From Tretioscincus oriximinensis (taxonomy: Eukaryota; Chordata; Lepidosauria; Squamata; Gymnophthalmidae), in assembly GCA_022410635.1 (NCBI GenBank), contig JAJVDF010000507.1, positions 160,506 to 224,505 on the forward strand: a stretch of 64,000 bases of DNA, in the 5' to 3' direction. The position numbers and the translations under genes are program-made. Below, piece by piece: positions 10,364 to 22,200 of this stretch. The notes under the pieces were generated by a model. It ran no database searches and was not told where the DNA came from. It saw nothing but the letters and a program-made list of their open reading frames with translations. How positions within the stretch are numbered: the first letter of the stretch is position 1; the number at the start of each line of letters is the position of its first letter.

Positions 10364-13300
10364 TATCTAAAACAATTGCTGTAATAGTGTCCAATAATCA
10401 TCCATATATAGCTTATGAAGAAGCATCTAGTATTAAGTTCTCCTAGCATACAGTGTGATGAGTCTCCTACATTTAAAACATCAACCACAAAGTCTTAGAC
10501 AATAAGACAGAACCAGCAGGATAACTGAATGTGAGTCAAAACAGATATTATTACAGGCAATTGTTTACAATTGAGTAAGTCAGGCATCCCTTCATTTTAT
10601 AGCTTTTAAAACATACTTTCACAGTAGGTAGTGTGAATTGAGTTTGGTCCTTTTGAAACAGAGTTTAATCTCTTTGGAAATTATACAGTTGTTTTCGGCT
10701 TCTTTGTGTTTTGTCAAATCTGCATATATTTGGCAAACTGCTCAACAGCAAGGCATCTGATCAAAGGCAGTTGTAAAACAAATATTCGTAGGAATGAAAT
10801 GAAAACTGGGAGTGTAATTCATGCTTGAGCTTCTTCAATGAAAATGTGTCATAAGTTAAAATCAGTAATTTTCTATGATAGGTTTTTTTTTCTGAATTAA
10901 TTCCTGGCAGTCAAATTGGCATCTATAGTAGCTCTGAGCAAATAAATGCTTTTATCCCCACCTGGCCTCCAAAATATCTAGAATTTTAAGCGCAGCTTAA
11001 AAGTACGTCCAAATTCTCTGTTTTGGCTCCTTTTGTGACTGGATTTTACTCCTAATTTGACAAGGCCTGGCCTATAAGACCTAGACACAAGGCCCAGATC
11101 AGCCTTCATGACAGCCCAAAGTTTGCACAAGCACTGGGTGTGCTTTCAAAGGTTCCAAATTGCTAAAACCTGAAGCCAGAAAGAAGGAAGGGAGTCCCAG
11201 ATGAAACAATATTTTTTTCATTTGTTCAAACATATCTTAATTTGCTGCATGGGTCTGGCAGAGAAAACAGGCAATGCTGGATTCCCATTTACTGTACGTC
11301 TTTATTGCTCCTTTCTGTCTGGAAGCATTCTTTCTTTCCAATTTCAGTTCTGTGAGTCCATTCATAATATTTCAGTATCAGTCTCTCACTTTATCTTCCA
11401 AGAAAGCCAGAAGATAGAGTATAATAAACTAAAGCAGTTTTTGACCTCTAGCTGGGTTTTGTTTGGTGCTCTTCCCAGCTGTAGTGGTCTAGCTGGCTTC
11501 AAAACATGACCATTAGTACTTGGGTGGTCCTTTCTCAGATAGGCCCCTAAGCCATTCATCAATATGTAAACATTCTAACAGCCAGGAACAAAGATGCCTA
11601 ATTTCAGAGCTCAAGAAAGACTGATTTTGCATGTCCAACTTGGTATGAGCTCTTCTGACATATGCAAAAGGCATGCATACCTTGTTTATTCTAGACTGCC
11701 ATTTAACTGGGCATTTTGGCTACCTACATCAGGCCACAATTAATCTAATGTAGATACAATGGCCTAGTAGAAATATTTCCCATTCTAAACAAAAGCTGGA
11801 ATGAGTGGCCTGAAGGGGCTCTATGCTTTGCATTATATGGGGAAGATGCTAAGATTCTTCTATTTAAATGAAGAAGCTACATCGGCAGTTATGAACACTT
11901 GTTTCATCTTTATGTTTTGGTTTTAGGCACAGCTTATTTTTCTCTCACTTTTGCAGCCAGTAGCAGACAATGAAATATAGGTGGCCTAGCATGAGCCTCT
12001 CTTTAGTTAAAAGATATATACAGCTCAGCTGTAAGGGCTAGACTGTGCAACCAATTTCTCACATTGGTGAGCACTTACACAAGTAATCCCATTGATTTAT
12101 ATCTGGCCCTAAAGTGGTTGCTTTAAGTCAAGGGACTGATTAATGAAGATGGTTTTCAGTACAGAATTCTGAAATTCTGTGTTTAGATAACAAACGTTCT
12201 GTTTTTATTTGTACCTATTTTTGCTTCTGATGTGGTAAATTTCTGTCATTTGTAATCTCCTCTTGTGCCAATATTTTTCTTTCTTGTGACATTTCCTGCC
12301 TCTGTATAAGCACTTAAATCACAGCCTCTGTCTAAACATGTATACTTCTATGGGCATGGAGTAAGCATAGGATGAGGAATTGTGTAGGAATTATAGTCTA
12401 GCAGTAATTATCTTGATTAAAAATAATAATATAGAGCTACTTAAGTTATCTTGTTTGAAGGATCTGTGTCCAGTTAATTAATATTCTTGCTACTGTGTTT
12501 AAATCAACAAGTCTTGCATGATTTATTAATCAGTTTAATAGACCTTTTATATGTGAGAAAAATGTGACAATACAGGGGACAATAACTTCTAGTGCTGGAC
12601 TTCTTTTACACATACACACTTTTAAAAAGAAATTAATGTATTTTACTGTTTTGCAAATTTCATCTAGCAATTCCAGATCACACAAGCTGAATCGTTGTTT
12701 TAAATTTCATCAGAGCATTGATGCTGGTATATTTGGTTCTGTTATTAAGGATTTAAATTAGAAGATATAAGGCAGGATACCTTTAGAACAGGGCATGGAA
12801 TGTGACAGTTTTGCCATTGTTTATTGTTCCAAATTATATCTGCCACTGTGAATGCAAGACTAGTACTAACTATATTTCTTGTTCATGACATGGACAACAG
12901 GAAACTTTGCATTTTTCATACATACACAGTTTATTCGGAAATAAAAGCAGCTACGACAAAACCCACTTTGTTCAGTGACTTCAGCTCAGTCAGAAACCAA
13001 GCCTCACACACTTCTAACAAAAGTAATGGCTTATGGAACATCTGGGCTTTTGACAGTAATAACATACGAAACAGGTAAAGGGGATGAGGAAGAGTGCCAA
13101 ATGGAAGTCAAACTTTGATCCACTTAAGATCAGACTGCAATTCATTGGGACCAAAGGCAGGTTTCATTCCCAACCACTTTGAATGTCACCAGCTGTGAAA
13201 TACAGCTGATTTATTTCTTTATCTGTAAGCATCCATGAAAAATCTTGCATGGGAGGAGAATCTAGCAATCCATATACTGAAGTTACACTTCTTTGTTTCA

Positions 13301-14296
13301 GCTTGGTAAGTTTTCTGCAATGAGAGTGAAATGAACTTGTGGGTTTCTATTATAGATGGGCATGATGCTAGGCTTATTTATGGAGAAGTGAGTGTCAAAG
13401 TAAACTGCATATCTACTTCCCCTCTCTTGTAAACTATTAACCATGTTAATCTGGATCAGAGTTTCTAGCATCTCAGAACTAACAAGAATTCAGGTAGTAT
13501 AAGTTTTTATAAATTCCAGNTCTTCAGATGCAAATAATATTCTTTCACACAAAGTTTTCAGAGTTAAGAGATCTAGTTCACTATAGGAAATTATTTTTCC
13601 TTTCCTTATGACTTGCCTGTTTGCAAGATTTTAGTCATTGTTTCCTCCTCTTCCTCTTCAATAAAATGAAATGTGGAAGATCCTACTTAAGTGGTCCTAT
13701 TTAAGTTATCCTGTTTGACTGCTCTTTTATGTTTGAATCATTGGATGAGGTTCTTTCAGTAAAGTGCTAATCTCTCCAATTGTTCATTTCGTAGAGCAGT
13801 ACAAACTATATTTACCTTGCCAATGACAAGTTTAATTAGAAATTAATACACAGTATTAATATAGGGGCACCTCAGTTGTTGGATAGGATCTTTAAACAGA
13901 GTTTTCTTTAACCAGAAAGTCCCTGTGGAAAACTTTGCCTTGGAATACCTTCCTGTTCATGTGAAAGTGACTGATCTCCATAAGTCTGGCTATGAAGACA
14001 ACAATTCATTTTCATTTTGCTATCGGCTATTCAACTGATACTTGAGACATCAGCCTTTTCCTGAAGGATAATGAAGCTCCTTATAGAAAACCATCCAAGG
14101 CAATCAGAAATGAGAATTTCAAAACCACAACCTGGGTCTATTAAATTTCTGCTTGTATCCTACTTGTAGCAAGACTGACTTTGTGCTTCTGTTTCTTCTT
14201 TGTCATAGCAAACAGAAATGTTTTATTATTTATTGTAGTCAAAAGGTATGGTTTTTCTCCCAGAAAAAGAATCTGCCTTCGAACTTTGAAAACTTA
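10364..14296 (+). other. Intron sequence, mostly unique
   Basis: About 3.9 kb of AT-rich sequence without an identifiable exon or RNA gene. The only repeat-like part is 10472-10500 (CTACATTTAAAACATCAACC), which matches the 3' part of the LTR-like segment at 7440-7745. Short open frames at 11201, 12564 and 12824 show no domain or codon pattern and I treat them as chance. Confidence 0.5.
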
Positions 14297-15165
14297 TTTG
14301 CTGGCAATGGTCACCGTGGGAGCAACAAGCAGACACATATTTAGCAGAACATACCATAATTTATTAACAATAGAATTCAAGGATAATTTAACAACAAAAT
14401 AAAGTGAACATAATGCTTAATGATTAACATATTGATAAATAACAAACATAACCAAAAGTGGAGAAAATCAGGCTATGGCTATAAATAGGAGTGCGGCAGG
14501 CACATCATCTTGGCTGATGGTCCCATTCAGCCAGCAGAGGCTGATCCAGATGGGATAGTCCCATTCACTCATCAAAGGCTGCCCCAGATGGGACTACCAC
14601 CACCATGGCTGCCCACTCTGCTGGTGAGCCAGCCATGCCAACCCCTCTGTCCAATCCATGCTGGAGGCAGTGTTACCTGGCTCACACCTTTGCGAGCCCC
14701 ACCTGGCTCAGACTGTTGCAAACCGGGGACATCAGAGGATCAAGGACGTTTAATAGGGCAACTCAGGGCACGTAACCAGTCTTGACCCCCCCCTTCCATG
14801 ACTCAAGATTGTGTTCCAGTTTCCAATCCCTCTCCAAGGGAAAGCTCCACAACCCTAAGCCCCTTAAGGTGACCCACACTGTATATATCCTATGGGATCA
14901 GTCAGTGGATACCTGCACCCATGGCTAGTGACTATCCTTTTTATGTCCACCCAAGATGCGTACTTGAAGAGGCCGAAAATGGCACCAACCTCTCTTTAAA
15001 TAGCCAACATCATGCAGGAAGTGTTCCATCGTCGCCACGTTCTTTGAGGTAGTGTCTCACCTCAAAAAACATGGCAGCGGCAAGGTGACACAGTTCCAGG
15101 TAAAAATGCCTGCCAGCAGCATGTGACCTATTCTATGTGCAGGTCACGTCATTTCTCTTGCAGAA
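14297..15165 (-). mobile_element. LTR-like element, same family as 56343-57927, antisense
   Basis: Read on the minus strand this runs parallel to the units at 56343-57927. There is a promoter-like TATTTAAAGAGAGG (15000-14987) followed by GGTGCCATTTTCGGCCTC, then CACTAGCCATGGGTG and CTGATCCCATAGGATATA, then GGTGTGAGCC and GCCATGGTGGTGGTAGTCCC. Near the end are AATAAA (complement of 14360-14365) and a terminus like GACCATTGCCAGCAA. An inverted motif, TTTGAGGT (15043-15050) and ACCTCAAA (15059-15066), sits at the place of the longer palindrome of 57098-57127. No protein domain is visible, and the frame at 14510-14785 is antisense to the element. Confidence 0.65.
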
Positions 15166-15960
15166 AAAGTTATTTTGCTCAAATTTCCAGCAACACAGAA
15201 ATTTAAATACAGGAGTCACACCTGGTTGATTCAAGCCCTATGTTCNTGTGTGTGTGTAAACTTTCACACACACATAGCTCATAGATTTGTTTGTTTATTT
15301 ATTTTAGAAATTTATATATTGCTCTTCAGATGGTACCAGAGAAAGATACTAACAAAAATAAAATAATGAAACAATTGCAACATATTTAAAATAATCCTAC
15401 TCTCTTTTTTGTTCAGACTAGATAATCTATTTTTCTACCAGTCTCTCAAAAAGGATAAATTTTATCATTGAATAAACCTACTTCAGCTGAATAAGGCAAA
15501 CAGGTCTTGGTGGCGTGGAAGTTTTTTTAAAAAACATAGGCCAGACANGATTCAAACAACTTGTTGAACACATACATACACTTGCTTTCTTTGAATGCAG
15601 ACATTAAGACCATTTGCTTCAATTACGAGTACCACCCTATTCACTGAAAACTGAAAGCTAACTTTAGCCCATCTCCAGTGCCTATCATTGTAGATACAAA
15701 CTAGGCTAATCTCAATGTACACTTTTCCCAAAGGTATTTTCACATAATAATCTACAAATGGACTTAAAATCTATGCATGATCTTGTATGTATGTACTGTT
15801 TTCTAGTGCACGTTTAACGTAATAGAGATTTATTTAAATTTTATTTCCAACCATAAAGCAATACAGTTGGAAAAGTCAATGTAAAGCAAAACAGAAAAAA
15901 GATAATTTAACTTTNAAAATAACAACAAATGGTTTATTTAGTGTTATGTTTATGCTGCAA
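15166..15960 (+). other. Intron sequence without recognised features
   Basis: AT-rich, with a short TG run and a CACACA run near 15245-15275. No family recognised. Confidence 0.5.
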
Positions 15961-15964
15961 TGAC

Positions 15965-16290
15965 TAATACTATTTTTTATTATATTTCATTTTTTTATTT
16001 TTTATATTGTATTTATACGCTACCCTATACTCAAAGGTCTCAGGGTGTCCAACCATAAAACAACAAAACTCAATTAACATAATTAAAAACAGTATAAAAC
16101 AATATCTAAAAGTGGGAAGAAAAATTACATTTCTTCAGCAAAAGGCCAGGTGAAAGAGGTACATCTTCAAAGATGATGACTGATGCACCTCGGTGAGCAG
16201 ATTGTTCTATAGACTGANGCAACCACCGAGGAGGCTCTGTTCCCTATGTAGTTTGAGCCTTATTGTTGCATTACTGGTGTCAGTCTCATC
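15965..16290 (-). mobile_element. L2-like LINE 3' end, antisense
   Basis: ATATTGTATTTATACGCTAC followed by CCTATACTCAAAGGTCTCAG is the complement of the typical squamate LINE/SINE tail (GAGACC...GGGTATAAATA). The following CATCTTCAAAGATGATGACT and TGAGCAGATTGTTCTATAG match antisense L2-like 3' regions elsewhere in the window. There is no coding capacity. Confidence 0.6.
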
Positions 16291-16311
16291 AGTATACAGG
16301 GGCTCGTGGCT

Positions 16312-16624
16312 TGAAGAAGAAAAAGAAAAAGAAGAACTTGGTTTTTATACCCTGCTTTTCTCCCCAGAAGGAACTCAAAATGGCTTACAAGGATATGTTT
16401 TGCCTGAAGGCTTCCATTCTATCTTCTCCACCAGGCTATGATGGTTCCCATTTAACTACTTGCCATCTGTTGCAATTTCCTAAAAATTCCTGCTTTCAAA
16501 TAGCTGGGTAGGCTAGAGCTACAGGGAAGAGAAAGGTTCTCACCCCTTTCCACATCTGGCACAGAGCTTTGAAACCTGATCTCCCAACTGCGAGACCGCC
16601 TCTTAAGCAACTGAGCCATTTTAG
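16312..16624 (-). mobile_element. Sauria-type tRNA-derived SINE, antisense
   Basis: The left edge is a purine tail (GAAGAAGAAAAAGAAAAAGA) followed by ACTTGGTTTTTATACCCTGC, the antisense of the shared 3' end of squamate Sauria-type SINEs. On the minus strand the head AATGGCTCAGTTGCTTAAGA and AGATCAGGTTTCAAAGCTC resembles tRNA A and B boxes. A related copy is at 50258-50555. SINEs of this type are known from squamates. Confidence 0.7.
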
Positions 16625-16639
16625 GCACTGTTATCTATG

Positions 16640-17960
16640 AGTTAGAGCTTATGGTTATACATATTTATTATAGTTATACCCTTTTATGGAGCTTGTGGCT
16701 TTTGGGCATCATTGCCAATTGCTTACAGCCTCATGGTGATACATATTATGTATCCTTCTATGAAGCCTGTTGCCACTGGGCACTGCTGCTCAATGTAGAG
16801 CTCCACAGTGGTAAATATTATACAGGCTATTTTGGACTTGTGACCAGCATGGTGGACTACTGATTCTTGTCTTATAATATTTATTGCTATATAGTTACAT
16901 ATTATATAGCCTTTGTATGGGGCTTGTGAATGCCTCAATTTTATTATTTTTTGTTTTGGCTTCTGGCTGGTGTTTGTCAAATGACAGTGGTTAGCTGTTT
17001 TTGTTGCAGCAATGCCTAAGGCTCAAGCTAAGAGGACTGTGGGATCCACTTCTTGAAGGGCATGTTGGGAGTTTCTAGGCAGTCTCGCACAGGAGGGACT
17101 CTTTTGGTCAGGTAGAGCCAACTCGCGCTATGCAGCTGCCCTCTTTGGGTTCTCTCTCTCCCAACCAATACATTCTGCCCACTCTGGTTTCTCCTTTGTC
17201 TAACTGGCCCAAGGCCATGCCCCAGACCCCTGTTGTGTCACAACCTTCTGCAGATGAGGCTAGTACATCACGAAATATTCACCAAACATTGGGTCAGCTT
17301 ACTGAAGTGACTCAGAAATTGGCTAAAAATAGTGATACAGTCAGTTCTCCACCCTTGGCCCCATTTGCTCAATCTGGTGCTCCTGAAGCTCCCCAGTCTA
17401 GAGGTTGAAGGCCACATTACCACTTGTACAACCACAGGTGGAATAGATCCTCTTCGTACAGTAGAGAATCCTCAACTGGGGAGCATGATGGGGGACAGAG
17501 GGCATATTGGAATGCTGGTGTACCTGTTTCTGTCCTACCAAACTGGCTGATTAAGTGCAGGAAAGAAGTCTCTAGTGTTTCCTTGGTGGATCTGTCTGGA
17601 GGGCTTCCACATGATGTTGACCTTGGGTTGAGCCTCCAGGTTCACATCTTCCTTGTAAATTGCTGTATAAGGTACTTGATGGACACTATATGGAGCAAAA
17701 CCTTATATAGGGAAGTGTAGGAGACCTGCTAAAACTCCCTATGCCAAGAGAACCTTTGACAACTGAATGTCCAGGTTTTCTCATCTAATGCAGCTAGCAC
17801 TGGCTGCCTTTCCGTAATGAGCTTGGCAGTTGATCGGTCACCTCAACAATGTGCTGCAGGTTAGGACGAGTGCCAGTAGTTTAGGGGCCATTAATTACTA
17901 TGCATCCATTTATGACATCACCTGGTTATGGCAACCCAGTTGATAATTCTAAGCAGAGGC
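16640..17960 (+). mobile_element. Degraded retroelement 5' region with gag-like stretch (DIRS- or LTR-type)
   Basis: 16675-16990 consists of about four diverged tandem units of 75-90 bp (each with a TAT-GGAGCTTGTGG or TATGAAGCCTGTTGCC-like core). Then comes ATGCCTAAGGCTCAAGCTAA at 17012, which would encode a basic N-terminus (MPKAQAKR) but soon meets a stop. 17130-17720 reads as proline- and serine-rich text in broken frames, as in retroelement gag. The tandem 5' units suggest a DIRS-like element but no tyrosine recombinase or reverse transcriptase is present, so the class is open. Confidence 0.35.
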
Positions 17961-17965
17961 CTTGG

Positions 17966-18029
17966 ATTCATTCATTCATTCATTCATTCATTCATTCATT
18001 CATTCATTCATTCATTCATTCATTCATTC
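17966..18029. repeat. (TTCA)n microsatellite
   Basis: About 16 perfect TTCA units. It passes directly into the TACA array. Histidine/serine/isoleucine reading frames across it are artefacts. Confidence 0.95.
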
Positions 18030-18228
18030 ATACATGCATACATACATACATACATACATACATACATACATACATACATACATACATACATACATACATA
18101 CATACATACATACATACATACATACATACATNTACATACATACATACATACATACATACATACATACATACATACATACATACATACATACATACATACA
18201 TACATACATACATACATACATACATACT
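18030..18228. repeat. (TACA)n microsatellite
   Basis: About 49 TACA units with a TGCA interruption near the start and one N at 18132. It abuts the 3' tail of an antisense SINE at 18229, so the array may have grown from that tail. Confidence 0.95.
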
Positions 18229-18458
18229 TATATCCCACCTATAACTTAAGGTCTCAGGGTGGCCAACCATAGGGTGGTGCACATAGCTTTTTGTTGCTTT
18301 CTCCACAACAGACACCNGGTGAAGGAGGTGGGGCTGAGAGAGTTTTAAATAATTTTGACTGGCTCAAGGTCACCCAGCTGGCTTTCATNGAGGAGTGGGG
18401 ACTCAAACCAGGAGACTACCAAAGTCCATCACTCTAACCACTACACCCAACTGGCTCT
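18229..18458 (-). mobile_element. Squamate tRNA-derived SINE with GGTCTCAGGG tail, antisense
   Basis: Same family as the sense copy at 23427-23685. Reading the + strand: tail (TATATCCCACCT..AGGTCTCAGGGTGGCC), body (CTCCACAACAGACACC, GGGGCTGAGAGAG, AAGGTCACCCAGCTGGC) and tRNA-like head (GACTCAAACCAGGAGAC; CTCTAACCACTACACCCAAC). Two Ns lie inside. Confidence 0.85.
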
Positions 18459-20395
18459 CTCTTAACTGGGTGAAGGGTGTCGCCTTCTTTTTTCACTTTG
18501 GGACTTTGATACTGAGCATTGCTGTAGGCCTGATTGTAAGTACAATCATCCTTATTATTGCAGGGATGGTCAGTATCCCAGGTGAGCCTGCTGAAATGAT
18601 AGTAGCATTTTTTTCTGGGACGGTAGGTCAAGCAAGGGTGCTGATGGTAGACAGGATGCTTCCTCCAGTGCTGGAGGGACTCCTGCTGCGCCTGTGAAGA
18701 TGTGATTGGTCCCAGAGCAGCTGACTTTTCCAATTAATATAGAGGCTTTAGCCTGACTTTTAACACATTATCCAATACACAGTACCTCTGTCTTGTCTGG
18801 ATTCAATATTCTTGACGTCAGTGATTTCTGGGAAGTGTTGCTGATTGCATAAATAACTTGAGAGAAAGTGTTAAAATGATTGTTCAATTTTCAAAGGTGC
18901 TAAAGTATTTTGTTCCATAAGACAAAATGTACTGTATTATCTTTCTTCTTATTTTTGTGCCTAATTTACATTTTTCTCCATTTAGTTCTTTGGAGGCCAT
19001 CTGTTATTTTTATTTTATGCATATATGTATTTAGCATGCAGATTAAGTATTGTTTCACTGTAGTTGAATCATATCCCCTATTTAAAGTAATTTCCTTTGC
19101 TCATTTTCAGTTACATTTAATTCGGCTTCTTTAGCATGTCTCCAAAATTAGTTTCTGATTTTATAGATGCAGATTCTAATAATTGTAAGGTCTCTTCATT
19201 ACTAACCTTTTTTTCCACTCAATATTCCAATTTAGTGTACCCTTAAAAATGGAAAATTACATAGCTTTTGATTAAAAGCCCTAATAGACATGGTTGTTAT
19301 CCCTTACATTGTTGTTGCATCTTTATTTAATATATTTTAGTTGTGCTTATAATTATTAAAATATACTCACATGCCCTTTATTTTGCTCTTGAATATTGTC
19401 AAACATAATTATCATATGTTTAAAAAAGTTTTTATTTTATTTTACTGATATTTTACCCCTAAACTCACCCTAGCCAAATCCCCCCACTTCCTAGACTGGT
19501 GAAGTCAATCAGAGATTAACATTAAACACTTCCATGATACGTTATTAGTGAAGGACCAATTTCAATACATTACTAATTTCTAGGCTCACAGTACTATTAT
19601 TTTCAAACCAAATAATTAGCTTATACCATTTACCCACCACTGATTAACATTAGCAGAATTATCATATTTTTAAAGATTTTGCTATTAAAGCCTGTTAAAA
19701 AGTAACAGTAAGAGTTCATTTCAATTGTCAATTTGTCCACATACAGTATAGCTATTTTAATTTCTGTGATAACTTTCCATTCTCAGACAGCTTCTTCTTT
19801 GAGACACCGATGCTTATCACATTTAATACTCTACTAGTTTTATGTTTTGTTGTCAGCTCATAACAAAGGGTAATTGTCATATTAACACAGCCAAAAGCCC
19901 TAGGGAGAGGCATTTTAGGCATTTTGAACCTACTGTCACTTTAAAGGAAATGTAGAATGAAAGGGACAGGGGTTGTAAAGAAAGACAAGAAAGATATTCA
20001 ACTTTTTTTCCTCGCACTCCTAACTGGAAGTAGAGCTCATGCTTAGGTTGCTTTCATGGGTGCAGACAAAGAGGAAATTTGAGCAGATATTGCAGAAATT
20101 ATAAGGTGCACCTGCAAAAATATGAATTGGTTGACATTAGAGCACAGCACAGTTCTACCTGTTGTTTATTATTATTATTCCTGTGAAAATTTGGTTGACT
20201 TGATGATCCATAAATGTTGAGTTATTTTTTTCCTTAATCCAATTTTTAACTGCATACCATTTGAGGTCAGTTTACAGGAGCTACATGGAAATATTCAGAC
20301 GTTCTTATATCCANGAGCATAGAAGTGGTTTGACTTTTCTGTCTTCCAGAACATTATAGGAATTGAGTCATCCTCTATATAAGTGAGAAACGGCA
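18459..20395 (+). other. Intron sequence, largely unclassified
   Basis: 18463-18745 is less AT-rich and may continue the retroelement debris on the other side of the microsatellite and SINE. Its open frame has a hydrophobic stretch but no domain I recognise. The rest is AT-rich. 19430-19690 has a T-rich edge that might be an antisense L1-like tail, but this is weak. Confidence 0.4.
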
Positions 20396-20734
20396 ATGGT
20401 TAATCCAAACAGACAGCCAGGGGGCTATAACTCCTGCATCCATCACTGTCTGATTGGACTAATGATGCCNGTAAAATGCCACCGACTGATGGCAGGCCCC
20501 TCAGGGTCAGTTGCAACTGCCTCCCTCTTCCCTCCTGGCTGCCAAGGAAGGAAGGAACAGGTGGGGGAGGTGGTGGAAATGGGCACACTGCCGCACTGGG
20601 GAGGCATGTCGTCAGTCACAGGCTGAGGCAATCTGTACTCCTTCTCTGCAGCTTACACAAAGCCAGCAGAGATAGGAGCCTGGCGTGGAGGAGCAGATGG
20701 AATCTGCGACCATGCCCTAATTACCTTCTTTGTA
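20396..20734. mobile_element. GC-rich repeat, left part, interrupted by an LTR
   Basis: GC-rich block with GCCCCTCAGGGTCAGTTGCA near 20496 and a G-rich stretch at 20548-20575. A related sentence (TTCCAGGGTCAGTTACTGCC, 21118) reappears after the LTR-like insert, so one repeat appears split by the other. Open frames on both strands give no domain. Confidence 0.35.
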
Positions 20735-21080
20735 GGCTGAACAGAAGCTCACAAACAGAAGGAAACAAAAGTACACACGAGATAAGATGGTTAATAATGC
20801 CAAAAATATGGGAAGAGCCGAAGTCATACACGAACCAAGGTCAAAACAAGTCAGGAATTCTGTCAAGGAAGCTAAATACACTCACACAGTGAATACACAA
20901 TTTGTCTTTAACTTGCTGGCAGCTGAGGATGGTTTATATACCATTCCTCCCAGATTATCTAAATACAGTGAAGCTACACCTGCTGTTTCTTGTCTGTTAG
21001 CAACTCTTAACCCTTTCCAGCCTGAGACTTCTCCATGCTTCATCCCCAGAACTTGAATCCTGCTCCACATCAGGCCTTAG
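20735..21080 (-). mobile_element. Probable solo LTR, antisense
   Basis: On the minus strand it starts near TGAGGCCTGATGTGGAGCAG or just inside, has a TATA box (GGTATATAAACC, complement of 20934-20945), and continues TTGTTTTGACCTTGGTTCGT. It lies inside the GC-rich repeat above. No coding region is attached. The exact ends are uncertain. Confidence 0.45.
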
Positions 21081-21330
21081 CATGACAAGGCAGCAGGAAG
21101 TGATGGTATGTCCCACCTTCCAGGGTCAGTTACTGCCACCTTCCCCTGCCCCCAGATGCCAATGAAGCAGCTGGGGAGGTGATGGCAACTGCGCCAGCTG
21201 GCCAGGGGACTAAGCCTATTTCAAGTGGATTACTGAACATCCGTCACCACATGGAGTGGATTCTTAATTGTGCAAGTACCAGCATGGCACAAGCACNGTA
21301 TGAAACCTCTGTGGAGTGGCAGCCTTAATC
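21081..21330. mobile_element. GC-rich repeat, right part
   Basis: It resumes the sequence type of 20396-20734 (CAGGGTCAGTTACTGCCACC, GGGGAGGTGATGGCAACTGC). Family unknown. Confidence 0.35.
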
Positions 21331-21904
21331 AGAAAAAAATTCTTGGTTTAGTTAAGTTTTCAGGACTGCAAATGCCCCAGAGTTTGATTAACGTGTTCAG
21401 TGGTACTGTTTGTAATAAGCAAATGAAAAGCAAAATGAGTGTTCAATAGGAATATGAAAGCCTTCCAAAGGAATGCCAACATCTGATCCCTTCTGTCAAA
21501 TATTATTCAGTTAGGCACACCTTGCCATCTAAACAAAAAAGGTCTAGAGAGAGTTGANTGAGTTAAGTAGTCTGCAATGGTCCAAATGATCAAGAATCTG
21601 GACAAGAGGCAGATGAATTGTTATGGAAATGCAATAAGAGAAAGCAGCTGAAGAATTCCCTTCAGGCTTTACTGGGAGATAATTACAGATGGAGTCAGAA
21701 ATTAACATATTACTTAGTATCTTTGAAACTCAATATATGTGCTTTGAGAAATCCAGAATTGTTGAAAATACCTTGCCTTCAAATGCCGGTAATTCTAGAA
21801 ACATTGGCTTGGTACCAGATATACCAGCCTCTAGTTACCATNAGAAAATGTGTAACATACAGAGGTGCTGTAATCTGGGAATGATCATTATAGAGGCTGG
21901 GATA

Positions 21905-21979
21905 GTTTAGTGATTTCTACATTGAGCAGGTGGTTGAACCAGATGATCCTGGAGGTCCCTTCCAACTCTATGATTCTAT
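21905..21979 (+). mobile_element. CR1 3' end fragment
   Basis: GATGATCCTGGAGGTCCCTT followed by CCAACTCTATGATTCTATTA is the standard CR1 3' end. It is 5'-truncated to about 75 bp. Confidence 0.85.
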
Positions 21980-22149
21980 TAATCAAAGGGTTATTGCAAG
22001 TCCTTTAAATACTGTGTCCAGTGGACAAGGCAATATTTGGCAGAAAATAGTTCACAATTCTATGTAGGCTAATTTTCCCCTATGCAGAGCATAATTGTTG
22101 GGAAACAAAATTCTGTAACAAGAAAAAAGATTTCTGATTGAAGAAACTA

Positions 22150-22200
22150 CAGGTGCATCTCAATAAATCAGAATATCATGGAAAAGTTCATTTATTTCTT
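22150..22200. mobile_element. Tc1/mariner-type element end, truncated
   Basis: ACAGGTGCATCTCAATAAAT followed by CAGAATATCATGGAAAAGTT is a terminal repeat widespread in fish, amphibian and reptile genomes and generally assigned to Tc1/mariner. The opposite end is not found nearby. Confidence 0.65.

Noticed and set aside
17966..18228. CRISPR-like regular repeat
   Set aside because: Four-base tandem microsatellite without spacers, in a vertebrate intron.
17900..18315. Histidine/threonine- and cysteine/methionine-rich frames
   Set aside because: Products of the TTCA/TACA microsatellite on both strands.
18395..18697. 100-codon frame with a hydrophobic segment, considered as a membrane protein
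   Set aside because: It starts inside an antisense SINE, has no recognisable family and no splice or promoter context.
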